Shown here: one piece after another, positions 1-8,514 of the stretch
Layout of the letters: each line of letters starts with the position of its first letter
How positions within the stretch are numbered: position 1 is the stretch's first letter
Assembly: GCA_030263275.1 (NCBI GenBank)
Contig: SZOR01000037.1
Coordinates: 1 to 32,940, forward strand
From: DSNY01 sp016861185
GTDB taxonomy: Bacteria > Pseudomonadota > Gammaproteobacteria > Burkholderiales > Burkholderiaceae_F
Length of the DNA: 32,940 nt
Reading direction: 5' to 3'
Notes under the pieces: generated by a model
What the model saw: the letters and a program-made list of their open reading frames with translations, nothing else
Databases searched by the model: none
What the model was told of the DNA's origin: nothing
Program-made: the position numbers and the translations under genes

Positions 1-2
1 AG

Positions 3-1553
3 GCCGACGGCGACGACGAGCCGGCGGAGGACGAAGGCACCGCTCCCGTCCGCTATCCGTCGATCGAAACCGACGCGCCGCCCGCGCCGGGCGCGAAGCT
101 CGCGTTCACGGTCGATCTGCTGCGCAAGGAAACGACGCATACGCAGGGCGGGGCGCTCGCGATCGCGGGGCTGGCGCCGGACTGGAAGACGCTGGAGCTG
201 ACCGTCGTGCTCGCCTGCCCGCGCATCCGCTTCGACGGCGAAGGGCGCGGCAAGGTCACGATCCGGCGCAACGCGGCGTCGACGCCGGCGCAGATCAAGG
301 GGCGTGTGGCGGCCGGCGCGCGGCCGGGCGAAACGATCACCGTCGCGGCGACCTTCTTCGACGGCACGCGCTTTTGCGGCGCGGCCGCGCGCAGCTTCAC
401 AGTGGCGGCGAAAGACGCGCTGCCCGCGGCGCCCGCCGCCGCGGTGGCCGCGGCGCCGCAGCCCGAGCGCACGCGCGGAACGATCGTCGCCGAGCCGGGC
501 GTACGCGGCCCCGATCTGACCGTGCGCATCTCGACCGACGAGGACGCGAAGAACAAGCTCACCTGGCAGGTCGAAACCGTCCGCTTCGACGGCCTTCCGC
601 CCAAGCTGCGCGCGACCGCCAAACTCGATAGCGACACGCGAAGCGAAGCAACGGAGCTTTTCGCCGAGTTCGCGCAGCTCGAACGAGGACAGCATCGCAA
701 CCGCATCGAAGGCTTCGGCGACCGGCTGTGGCAGCGCGCGCCGCAGATGTTCCGCGACGTCTACTGGGCGTTGTGGGATCACTACCGGCGGCGGCTGACG
801 ATCCAGTTCATCAGCGACGAGCCGTATCTGCCGTGGGAGCTGATGCGGCCCGCGCGCGCCGACGACAGCGAAGTGCATCCGCCGCTCGCGCTGAAGCACG
901 CGGTCGCGCGCTGGATCGAGCGCTGGGACGGCTACATGCGCAACCAGCTGCCGGGCGGCGCGGTGTTCACGATCGCGCCCAAGTACGCGACCGCCAGCCG
1001 GCGGCTGCCGCGCGCGCAGACCGAAGCGCAAATGCTGATCGAGCGCTTCGGCGCGCAGCGCGTCGAAGGCACGCGCGGCGACGTGACCGCGCTGCTGCAG
1101 TCGGCGCCGGCCGCGCCGGTGGCGGTGCTGCACTTCGCCGGGCACGGCGTGTTCGCGCCCGGCGCAAGCACCGAGTCGATCATCAAGCTCGAGGACGGCG
1201 CGCTCGCCGCGAGCGAAGTCGGCCGTCCCGAGGTGCGGCTCGGCAAGGCCTGCCGCACGCTGGTGTTCTTCAACGCGTGCGAGGTCGGCGCCACCGGCAG
1301 CATCTTCGGCGAAGTCGGCGGCTGGGGCGATGCGTTTCTCGGCCGCCAGTTCGGCGGCTTCATCGCGCCGCTGTGGTCGGTCGACGACGAGGACGCGAGC
1401 GTGGTCGCGACCGAGCTGCTCGAAGGCATCGTCGAGCGGCGCGAGCCGATCGGCGAAGTGTTGCGCGCGGTGCGCGAAAAGCACGGCGACGTGTCGCCGA
1501 CCTTCTACTCGTACCTGTACTACGGCGACGTGACGGCGCATCTCGCGGCGTAA
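3..1553 (+). CDS. CHAT-domain (caspase-like) protein, N-terminus outside window
   Basis: The reading frame is open from base 3 to the TAA at 1551, giving at least 516 residues; the true start lies upstream of the window. The C-terminal part is a CHAT domain, a caspase-like protease fold. A 'YLPWELM' segment (about 826-846) precedes it, the catalytic His lies in 'HFAGHGVF' (codon 1143-1145) and the catalytic Cys in 'FFNACEVG' (codon 1278-1280), so both dyad residues are present. Before it come an acidic, Pro/Ala-rich linker at the window edge, a probably beta-rich segment (about 100-410) and a second mixed region (about 480-780) that I do not recognise. The next gene, also CHAT, starts 14 bp downstream with no clear ribosome binding site, which suggests co-translation. 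The CHAT call is firm; the substrate and any upstream sensor domain are unknown. A role in proteolytic signalling or immunity is inference from the family. Confidence 0.85.
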   Translation, partial: ADGDDEPAEDEGTAPVRYPSIETDAPPAPGAKLAFTVDLLRKETTHTQGGALAIAGLAPDWKTLELTVVLACPRIRFDGEGRGKVTIRRNAASTPAQIKGRVAAGARPGETITVAATFFDGTRFCGAAARSFTVAAKDALPAAPAAAVAAAPQPERTRGTIVAEPGVRGPDLTVRISTDEDAKNKLTWQVETVRFDGLPPKLRATAKLDSDTRSEATELFAEFAQLERGQHRNRIEGFGDRLWQRAPQMFRDVYWALWDHYRRRLTIQFISDEPYLPWELMRPARADDSEVHPPLALKHAVARWIERWDGYMRNQLPGGAVFTIAPKYATASRRLPRAQTEAQMLIERFGAQRVEGTRGDVTALLQSAPAAPVAVLHFAGHGVFAPGASTESIIKLEDGALAASEVGRPEVRLGKACRTLVFFNACEVGATGSIFGEVGGWGDAFLGRQFGGFIAPLWSVDDEDASVVATELLEGIVERREPIGEVLRAVREKHGDVSPTFYSYLYYGDVTAHLAA

Positions 1554-1567
1554 ACGACGCGCACTGA

Positions 1568-4500
1568 ATGGCGAACCCCGCGCCGCTCTATTCGCCGGTC
1601 ACGCAGCCGGTCGAGCATCTCGCCGAACGCGTCGCGCGCGGCGAGCTGCGGCTCGACCAGGCGCGTGCGCTCGCCGCCGCGCCGGGCATCACCGCGCGGC
1701 TCGACCTCGGCTACACGCAGTCGGTCGCGCAACTGATCCACCATCTCACGAAGATCGGCCGCGGCGAACCGGCGCTCGTCGTCGCCGACGTGCTGCTCGC
1801 CGCCGTGCAGTCGCTGCCCGACGACGCGGCGGGATCGAAGCTGCGCGCGCCCGGCGAGCTGGCTTACATCGAAAGCGTGCAGTCCGCCCTGCGCGAAAAA
1901 CCCGACTGGCGCAACTACCGCGCGGCCGGCGCGGTCGGCGCGCGGCTGCTGCGCCGGGCGCATCGGCTCGGCGATGCGCAGCTTGCGCGCTGGGCGCACA
2001 ACATCCTCGGCGAGCTGCACTTCCAGCCGCTCGTCGCGCCGTATGCCGGCGGCGGCAGTTGGCCGGCGGCGATCGGCGCGTGGTACCGCCGCGGCGGCGA
2101 GATCTCGGGCAAGGCGCGGCCGTTTCCGCCGCCTGCGGTGGCTTTCGCCAACGCGCTGCGCCACTTTCGCCGCGCCGCGCGCGGTGCGCCCGACGAGGAC
2201 CGGTGCTGGGCGCTGAAGGGCCAGGTGCAGGCGCTCGAATGGCTGCAACGCGTGCGCGGCACGTCGCACGCGGAAGAGATCGCCGCGCTCGCCGCCGAAG
2301 CGCTGCCGCTGATCGACCCGCGCGAAGATCTGGCCGGCATCAGCTATCTGATGAACCTGCGACAGCAGGCCGGCCATCCGATCGACGCGGAGGTCTTCAA
2401 GCGTGCGCTTGCGGTGCCGGTGCAGGAACTGATCGACCGCAGCGGCCCGGCGGCGACCGTCACCGCGCATCTGAACCTCGCGCACCTGATCGAGCCGCTC
2501 GACGCCAGGCTCGCGCTGGCGCTGATCGAACGCGCCGCGCCCGCGGTCGAGCAGGCGCAGGACGCGAACGTGCTGGCGCGCCACTGCAACGCGCTGATCG
2601 GCACGCTGGTCGCGACCTTGTCCACCGACGCGATCGACAACGGCGCCGGCACGCTCGCGGCGGCGCGCGGATTGCGCGCGCGCGCCGAGGCCGAGCAGTG
2701 GTCGGTGCCGCGCGTGGTCGGCGCGCTGCTCGCGCTCGTGCGCGACTGCCCGGCGCGCAACGAGGAGATCGAGGGGCTGAAGCTGCTGGAAACCGCGCAG
2801 CAGGTGTTCCCCGATCCGTTCAACGCGTATCCGGCGGCGATGAACTTCTGGCGCATGACGCTGTGGTCCGGTGAAGGGGTGAACAACGCCAACGCCGGCA
2901 AGCTGCGCGAGGCGATGGCCAGTTACGCGAACGCGCTGCGGCTGGCGGTTCCGCTGGGCCTGCGCGAGTTCGCGCTGCAGCAGCTCAAGTACCTGGTCGA
3001 CATCGGACTGCGCGACGAAGGCGCGCTGCTGCTCGAGTTCGTCGGCGTGCTGTTCGATCTGGGGCTCAAGCTCGAGATCGCGCTCGGCGCCGAAGGGGCC
3101 GAGCAGTTGCAGATGCTGGCGACCCATCTGACCGAACGCCAGGTCGCCACCGGCGAGATCAACACGAACGTGCTGCACTTCACCTGGCAGGTCGCGAAGG
3201 CGCGCCGCTTCAGCGCGGCCCTGCGCGTCGGCGCGGCGCGTGCGCTGCCGGGCGACGAAACGAGCGCCACGCTGCTCGCGCAGATCGCCGCGCTGCGCAC
3301 CGAGGTTCCGCTCGCCGAAGAAGGCACCGGGCCGGGCAGCCGCATCGACCGCACGCGCCGGCTGCTCGCGTTCGCGCGCGATGGGATCCCCGCGGCCGGC
3401 GCGACCGCGCTCGAGCGCATGACCAACCTGCAGGCGCGCTTCGACGCGCGGCTGGAGCGCCGGCTCGCCGCGCAAAGCGACGTCCGCGAATCGGAACTGT
3501 TCGGCCTCGAGGATCTGCGCGCGCGGCTGCCGGAGCGAACCGCGCTGCTGCAGATCTTCCTCGGCGAATACGCCGGAAAGAGCGCCGTGCACTCGCTGCT
3601 CGCCGCGCGCAAAGGCACCTGGGCCGCGGTCACGCCGGAAGATCGGCCGCTGCTCGTGGAGTTCCGCGAAGCCGAACGCAGCGAGCGCGCCTATGCGTAC
3701 GAAGAAGACGTGTACCTCACGCGCAGCGCGCTGCTCGACGAGTCGCTGACCGAGGCGCAGCTCGGCGAATTCCTGCACGCGGCCGGCGGCGCCTTCCTGC
3801 ACGGCAACGTCGGCGCCGCGCTCGACGAACTGAAGAAGACCGGCTGCGATCACCTGCTGGTCGTTCCGCACGGACCTTTCCACTTCGCGCCGCTGCAGCT
3901 CTTCGCGCGCGGCAAACGCCTGCTCGCCGACGAGTGGAACGTGACCGTGCTGCCGAGCATCGAGCTGCTGCGCCCGCGCGCCGACGACGGTGCGGACAAG
4001 CCCGCGCGCGCGGGTGTGGCCGCGTTCGGGCTCGGCTTCGCGGGACCCGAGAACGTGTACGGGCTGGGCGCGCTGCCGGAAGCGGTCGACGAAGCGCGGC
4101 GCGTGGCCAAGGCCTTCGGCGCCGAGGCGCGCGTCGACGCGCAGGCGACCGAAAGCGCGGTGCTCGCCGCGCTCGCGCAGGCGCGCTACCTGCACCTCGC
4201 CACGCACGGCGCGATGAACCTCGACGCGCCCTCGTTCCAGTACGTCGTCGTCGCGCCGGCCGCGGGCGGCGACGGCCTGCTGTTCGCGCACGAGCTGCTC
4301 GGCGCCGACCTGCGCGGCGTGCAACTGGTGAGCCTGAGCGCGTGCGAAACCGCGCTCGGCCGCATCGACCGCGCCGACAACCCGCGCGGGCTGCCGGCCG
4401 CGCTGCTGCTCGCCGGCGTCGAGACGATCGTCGGCACCTTATGGGAGGTCGCCGGCGACGTCGCGCGCGCGTTCTTCGTGGCGCTGTATCGCGCGCTCGC

Positions 4501-4612
4501 CGCCGGCGGCGGGCGAGGGGCGTCGTTCCGCGCCGCGCAGCTCGAGGTGCGCCGGCGCTTTCCGCATCCGCGCGACTGGGGGGCGTTCTATCTGTTGGGC
4601 GGTTGGGATTGA
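1568..4612 (+). CDS. TPR-like/CHAT-domain protein (1014 aa)
   Basis: A complete 1014-residue protein starting at the ATG 14 bp after the preceding CHAT gene. Roughly residues 1-640 are Ala/Leu/Arg-rich helices resembling degenerate TPR-type repeats. From about residue 650 to the end is a canonical CHAT domain: 'LLVVPHGPFHFAPL' leads in, the catalytic His is His880 in 'LHLATHGAMN', the catalytic Cys is Cys926 in 'SLSACETALG', and the end has the typical 'GVETIVGTLWEV' and 'WGAFYLLGGW' segments. Known TPR-CHAT proteins act as regulated proteases, for example Csx29 with type III-E CRISPR effectors, but no cas gene or CRISPR array occurs in this window. There is no signal peptide, so it is probably cytoplasmic. 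Together with its neighbour it may form a two-protease module; that is inference. The exact repeat family needs profile searching. Confidence 0.88.
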   Translation: MANPAPLYSPVTQPVEHLAERVARGELRLDQARALAAAPGITARLDLGYTQSVAQLIHHLTKIGRGEPALVVADVLLAAVQSLPDDAAGSKLRAPGELAYIESVQSALREKPDWRNYRAAGAVGARLLRRAHRLGDAQLARWAHNILGELHFQPLVAPYAGGGSWPAAIGAWYRRGGEISGKARPFPPPAVAFANALRHFRRAARGAPDEDRCWALKGQVQALEWLQRVRGTSHAEEIAALAAEALPLIDPREDLAGISYLMNLRQQAGHPIDAEVFKRALAVPVQELIDRSGPAATVTAHLNLAHLIEPLDARLALALIERAAPAVEQAQDANVLARHCNALIGTLVATLSTDAIDNGAGTLAAARGLRARAEAEQWSVPRVVGALLALVRDCPARNEEIEGLKLLETAQQVFPDPFNAYPAAMNFWRMTLWSGEGVNNANAGKLREAMASYANALRLAVPLGLREFALQQLKYLVDIGLRDEGALLLEFVGVLFDLGLKLEIALGAEGAEQLQMLATHLTERQVATGEINTNVLHFTWQVAKARRFSAALRVGAARALPGDETSATLLAQIAALRTEVPLAEEGTGPGSRIDRTRRLLAFARDGIPAAGATALERMTNLQARFDARLERRLAAQSDVRESELFGLEDLRARLPERTALLQIFLGEYAGKSAVHSLLAARKGTWAAVTPEDRPLLVEFREAERSERAYAYEEDVYLTRSALLDESLTEAQLGEFLHAAGGAFLHGNVGAALDELKKTGCDHLLVVPHGPFHFAPLQLFARGKRLLADEWNVTVLPSIELLRPRADDGADKPARAGVAAFGLGFAGPENVYGLGALPEAVDEARRVAKAFGAEARVDAQATESAVLAALAQARYLHLATHGAMNLDAPSFQYVVVAPAAGGDGLLFAHELLGADLRGVQLVSLSACETALGRIDRADNPRGLPAALLLAGVETIVGTLWEVAGDVARAFFVALYRALAAGGGRGASFRAAQLEVRRRFPHPRDWGAFYLLGGWD

Positions 4613-5010
4613 GGCTGCGTACCCAGCTTGCCGTAGGCGGTCGACTGCCTTGGCCTGGACCCTAAGCGTCCTCAGGTCGTCGGCGTTGCTGCAAGTGCCA
4701 GCGATTGGCGTCGCACGTCGTCGCGCCGTAGCTGCAGACCCTCTGCGGCTCGATTGCGCTGCAGGATTGGCGAACGGCTGCGTTCGACCCATTGCGGACT
4801 CTTGGATCTTCAGGAAACGGGCATTCGGAGCGCAGCGAAAAGTGGCGCGCAAGGCTTCGTGTTGAATCCTGAAGATCACAATCCACGACCTTCACGCATG
4901 CACGGCAGAAAAGGGACGGGTCACTGCGACAACTGCCTCCGCAGCTACCGCGAACGCGAATGCGCCCCGCTCAGATGCAGCAGTAGCACCCGCGGCATGG
5001 CGACCATCCC
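4613..5010. other. gene-free gap, about 400 bp, lower GC
   Basis: No convincing gene lies between the second CHAT gene and the lysR stop. Short open frames exist on both strands but have no ribosome binding site or recognisable motif. By hand count 67 of the 120 bases 4801-4920 are G or C, clearly below the flanking genes. It contains an 11-bp inverted repeat (separate entry). It may be a decayed mobile-element remnant or the edge of the CHAT segment; this is inference. Confidence 0.6.
4805..4877. repeat. perfect 11-bp inverted repeat, 51-bp spacer
   Basis: GATCTTCAGGA at 4805-4815 is matched exactly by its reverse complement TCCTGAAGATC at 4867-4877. The first flanking bases outside and inside the arms do not pair. 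The 73-bp unit sits in the low-GC gap. The long spacer makes a simple terminator unlikely; terminal repeats of a small relic element are possible. Confidence 0.6.
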
Positions 5011-5913
5011 TTACCCGCGCAGCGCGGCGATACGGCTGCGCAGTCGCGGCACAACGAAGTCGACGAAACTGCGGACGTTTGCCGACAACAGCCGGGCCTG
5101 CGGATAGACGACGTGGATGGGCGTCGGCGTGGGCCAGTACGGTTCGAGCACCGGCTTGAGCTTGCCGCCGCGCAGCGACTCCTGCACCTGGTAGTCGAAG
5201 AACTGCGCGTAGCCCAGCCCGCGCTGGCACGCCGCGATCGCCGCGTCGATCTGGTTGGTGGCGAACACCGTGTTCACGGGCACCCGCACCGCTTGGCCAT
5301 CGGCGACCATCGGCCAGTCCTGCGGCGACACGAGCCCCATGAAGCTGACGCAGGGCGCGGTCTTCAGGCTCTGCACCTCGACCAGCCGGTGACGGCGGAT
5401 CAGCGCTGCGCTGCCCACGACAATGCGGCGCGTCTCGCCCACGCGCACTGCCACGAGTGACGAGTCCGGCAAATGCGCGAGCCGCACGCCGACATCGATG
5501 CCTTCCTCGATCAGATCGATCACGCGGTCGAGCAACACTGCTTCGACGCGCAGTTGCGGGTGCGCCGCCATGAAGTCGACCACCACCGGCACCAGGAGCG
5601 CGCGGCCGAAGGTCACCGATGAGGTGATCCTTAGCCGGCCACGCGGCTCGGCGCGGCGTGCGCTCAGGCTCGCCTCGGCCTCGTCGACCGCGGCCAGCAC
5701 CAGTTTGCAGCGCTCGTAGTACTCGCGGCCTTCGTCGGTCAGCGCCATCCGGCGCGTCGTGCGGTTGATCAGCCGCACCCCGACCGCTGCTTCCAGTGCG
5801 GCAAGTAGCCGCACCATTGATGGCTGCGACACGTCCAGTGCGTCGGCGGCGGCAGTGAGGCTGCCGGCGTCGACGATGCGGACGAACGCGGCCATCGCCT
5901 TGAACTTGTCCAT
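5011..5913 (-). CDS. LysR-family transcriptional regulator
   Basis: A 300-residue LysR-type regulator of normal family length. The N-terminal winged helix-turn-helix is clear: 'MDKFKAMAAFVRIVDAGSL' followed by 'TAAADALDVSQPSMVRLLAA' and 'LINRTTRRMALTDEGREYY'. Residues from about 90 to 295 form the effector-binding domain ('GRLRITSSVTFGRALLVPVV' onwards). I chose the ATG at 5913 because the family begins with this segment; the upstream extension of the frame has no family character. It diverges from the AhpD-like gene and the flavin/iron-sulfur fusion gene, the usual arrangement for a LysR protein and its target operon, so it probably controls them. A 7-bp inverted repeat at 5929-5947 is a likely binding site. 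The effector is unknown. Confidence 0.93.
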   Translation of the reverse strand: MDKFKAMAAFVRIVDAGSLTAAADALDVSQPSMVRLLAALEAAVGVRLINRTTRRMALTDEGREYYERCKLVLAAVDEAEASLSARRAEPRGRLRITSSVTFGRALLVPVVVDFMAAHPQLRVEAVLLDRVIDLIEEGIDVGVRLAHLPDSSLVAVRVGETRRIVVGSAALIRRHRLVEVQSLKTAPCVSFMGLVSPQDWPMVADGQAVRVPVNTVFATNQIDAAIAACQRGLGYAQFFDYQVQESLRGGKLKPVLEPYWPTPTPIHVVYPQARLLSANVRSFVDFVVPRLRSRIAALRG

Positions 5914-5919
5914 CCGCGC

Positions 5920-5948
5920 ATTATCGACTGCTGCATTTTCTGCAGCAA
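5920..5948 (-). promoter_or_regulatory. lysR promoter with embedded LysR-type operator
   Basis: TGCTGCA (5929-5935), spacer TTTTC, then TGCAGCA (5941-5947) is a perfect 7-bp dyad of the size LysR proteins bind. On the minus strand TTGCTG (5948-5943), a 17-base gap and GATAAT (5925-5920) form a plausible sigma-70 promoter for lysR, with the dyad filling the spacer. That fits autorepression. The -10 box ends 6 bases before the lysR ATG, so the transcript could be leaderless. The dyad is seen directly; the function is inferred. Confidence 0.55.
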
Positions 5949-6058
5949 TGAACTGAGCGCGGCCCCATCGACCCCGGCGCGGCCCGCGCGCACGATGCGT
6001 CCTGTTCGCGGCGCGTCCGCCGCCGGCGAGTCCACCCGAACCCCGAAGGAGATCCACC

Positions 6059-6619
6059 ATGGCCCGCGTATCCGTCATCGATCCGAACACCGCCACCGGC
6101 GAGGCCGCCGCGCTGCTCAACGCGGTGCAAGCCCAGCTCGGCATCACCCCCAACTTCATCCGCGTGCTGGCCAACTCGCCGAAGGCGCTCGAAGGCTTCC
6201 TCGGCCTGTACAGCGCGGCCGGCAGCTTCGCCGTCGACAAGGCCACGCAGGAGCGCATCGCACTCGCCGTGGCCGAAGGCAACGGCTGCCAGTACTGCGT
6301 CTCCGCGCATACCGCGATGGGACGTCATGCCGGCCTGTCGAACGACGAGATGCAGCTGAACCGCCGCGGCACCTCGGCGGACGCAAAGGCGGCCGCCGCG
6401 GTTGCCTTTGCCAAGGCGCTGAACGACAACCTCGGCGAAGTAACCACCGCGGAGTTCGAGGCCGCGCGCAGTGCCAAGCTGACGGACAGCGAGATCGTCG
6501 AGATCATCGCGGTGGTGGCGCTGAACATCTTCACCAACGTGCTGGGCAAGGCCACCCGCGTCGAGATCGACTTCCCGAAGGTCGACCTGATGGACGCGCG
6601 ACGGAAGGCGGCCGCGTAA
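6059..6619 (+). CDS. AhpD-like / carboxymuconolactone decarboxylase family protein
   Basis: A 186-residue all-helical protein of the carboxymuconolactone decarboxylase/AhpD superfamily. The hallmark is 'EGNGCQYCVSAHTA', with Cys77, Cys80 and His84: the CxxCxxxH active site of AhpD-type peroxidase-related enzymes. True decarboxylases of this superfamily lack the Cys pair, so a thiol peroxidase or redox role is favoured. The ATG at 6059 has a good AGGAGA ribosome binding site (6047-6052). It is transcribed away from lysR, and the flavin/iron-sulfur fusion gene follows after 75 bp, so the two are probably one operon under that regulator. No signal peptide is present. The physiological substrate is not shown by the sequence. 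Confidence 0.88.
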   Translation: MARVSVIDPNTATGEAAALLNAVQAQLGITPNFIRVLANSPKALEGFLGLYSAAGSFAVDKATQERIALAVAEGNGCQYCVSAHTAMGRHAGLSNDEMQLNRRGTSADAKAAAAVAFAKALNDNLGEVTTAEFEAARSAKLTDSEIVEIIAVVALNIFTNVLGKATRVEIDFPKVDLMDARRKAAA

Positions 6620-6694
6620 GCGCAGCGAGGGAGCAGCACCGGCCCGGCCGACCCCGCACGGCCGGCCAACTGAACTCAGGTTGACGAGACGACG

Positions 6695-8281
6695 ATGGCC
6701 CGCAACTTCGCCGAGATCGCCTTCACGCCCAGCGTGCGCGAGTTCCAGACGCGCATGGGCAGCCTGGACCGCTACGCTGCACTCGACGGCATGGAAGGCC
6801 GCGGCACGGTCCTGACCGACCGCGAGACCGAATTCATCTCCGAGCGCGACGGCTTCTACCAGGCCACTGTCGGCGAAACCGGGTGGCCATACGTGCAGTT
6901 CCGCGGCGGGCCGGCGGGCTTCCTGAAGGTTCTCGATCCGAACACGATCGGCTACGCGGACTTCCGCGGCAACGTGCAGTACATCAGCGCCGGCAACTTG
7001 GCGCACGACGGCCGGATCGCGCTGATCCTGATGGACTATGCGCAGCGGCGGCGACTGAAGCTCTGGGGGCGCGCACGGCTGGTCGACACGCGCGACGACG
7101 CCGCGCTGACCGAGCAACTGGAGGTGCCGTCATACCGCGCGCGGGTCGAGCGCGCGGTCATTATCACCGTCGAGGCCTTCGACTGGAACTGCCCGCAGCA
7201 CATCACGCCGCGCTACACCGAGGCCGAGGTCGAGGCGGCCACCGCCAACCTGCGGGGCGAGGTGGCGCGCCTGCGCGCGGAGCTCGAGCGGCTGCGCGAA
7301 CAAGGCGCGACCTCGAACACACTGGGCGACGGACCGCTGGCGCTGGTGATCGATGGCGTGCGCCAACTGACCCCGCGCATACGCGCATACACGTTGCGTA
7401 CGGCCGACGGGAGTGAGCTGCCGGCGATCGCCGCCGGCGCGCACCTCGACGTGCCGGTGCAGTTCGTCGACGGGCGTGTCGCCCAGCGACGCTATTCGAT
7501 CGCGTCGGACCCGACGCAGCGCGATGCGTGGGAGATCGCGGTGCTGCGCGAAGACAACGGCAGCGGCGGTTCGGCGGCGGTGCACGCGCGGTTCGGCGTC
7601 AGCCTGCGGCTGAACACCGCCTTGCCTGGCAACGACTTCGCGCTGCATGACGACGCCCGCCCGACGGTGCTGATTGCCGGCGGCATCGGCATCACGCCGA
7701 TCCGGGCAATGGCCTATGCGCTGCGGTCGTTGGGCCGCGACTTCAGGCTGCACTACGCCGCGCGCAGCCTCCGCGAGATGGCCTGGGCCGACGATCTGGC
7801 GCGCGAGTTCGGCCCGCGTATGCGGCAGTACCTCTCCGACACCGGGCCTCGGCTCCACGTTGATGCGCTGTTGCGAGACGCACCGGCCGACGCGCTGTTC
7901 TATGTCTGCGGCCCGGCGCGGTTGATCGACGCGGTACGCGCCGCGGCGGAACGACATGGCGCCGCAGATCGTGTGCGGAGCGAGCGCTTTGTGCCCCAGC
8001 GTCGCGGCAGCGATGCGCCGATCACGGTCAAGCTGCGCCGCTCCGGCAAGCGGGTCACGGTGCGACCCGAGCAGACGATCCTCGAAGCGGTCGAAGCCGC
8101 AGGCGTCAATGCGTCGTTCTCCTGTCGGAACGGTACGTGCGGCACCTGTGCAACCAAGGTGCTCGATGGCACGCCCGAACACCGCGACGCCGCGCTGTCC
8201 GATGCCGAGCGCAACGTCGCCGGGCTAATGTGCATCTGCGTGTCGCGCGCCAGCACCCCGGATCTGACTCTCGACCTTTGA
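6695..8281 (+). CDS. PNPOx-like / FAD-NAD(P) reductase / [2Fe-2S] fusion protein
   Basis: A 528-residue three-part oxidoreductase. Residues about 1-175 form a pyridoxamine-phosphate-oxidase-like split barrel ('GWPYVQFRGGPAGFLKVLD', 'YISAGNL'), likely to bind a flavin. Residues about 178-205 are a charged predicted coiled coil. From about 210 to 430 comes a ferredoxin-reductase module with the FAD motif 'RRYSIAS', the nucleotide site 'GGIGITPIRAM' and 'YVCGPARLI', as in phthalate-dioxygenase-type reductases. The C-terminus is a plant-type [2Fe-2S] ferredoxin with Cys477, Cys482, Cys485 and probably Cys515. Electrons would pass from NAD(P)H through FAD to the cluster, and perhaps to the N-terminal flavin; the acceptor is unknown. 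It follows the AhpD-like gene by 75 bp. The start ATG has only a weak ribosome binding site. Confidence 0.9.
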   Translation: MARNFAEIAFTPSVREFQTRMGSLDRYAALDGMEGRGTVLTDRETEFISERDGFYQATVGETGWPYVQFRGGPAGFLKVLDPNTIGYADFRGNVQYISAGNLAHDGRIALILMDYAQRRRLKLWGRARLVDTRDDAALTEQLEVPSYRARVERAVIITVEAFDWNCPQHITPRYTEAEVEAATANLRGEVARLRAELERLREQGATSNTLGDGPLALVIDGVRQLTPRIRAYTLRTADGSELPAIAAGAHLDVPVQFVDGRVAQRRYSIASDPTQRDAWEIAVLREDNGSGGSAAVHARFGVSLRLNTALPGNDFALHDDARPTVLIAGGIGITPIRAMAYALRSLGRDFRLHYAARSLREMAWADDLAREFGPRMRQYLSDTGPRLHVDALLRDAPADALFYVCGPARLIDAVRAAAERHGAADRVRSERFVPQRRGSDAPITVKLRRSGKRVTVRPEQTILEAVEAAGVNASFSCRNGTCGTCATKVLDGTPEHRDAALSDAERNVAGLMCICVSRASTPDLTLDL

Positions 8282-8514
8282 GCCCGCTGTCGCAGCGTCG
8301 TGTCATGAGTGTGCAGCGGGGCCAGGGAGCGCCCGACCGGTGACTCGCCGATCCGCGAAAGATCGCAACTGGCCGACTGGGGCCCCCCCGGAATCGCAGA
8401 AAGCGGGCCCTCCCAAGCAAGTGGGCTGATCGCGCGGAACGTGACCGGCCGCCTTAACGCGCATCAATCGACGCGCGCCGAGTGGCCCGGGAGACATCCC
8501 CAAACTCCACGGCC

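Noticed and set aside
1520..4324. A 934-codon open frame on the minus strand across the second CHAT gene
   Set aside because: It is antisense to a gene with clear CHAT motifs. Its Arg/Ala/Gln-rich translation has no recognisable domain and is explained by high GC at codon position three.
4650..5230. Several short overlapping open frames in and beside the gap after the second CHAT gene
   Set aside because: They have no ribosome binding sites, no motifs and conflicting strands; the gap looks non-coding.
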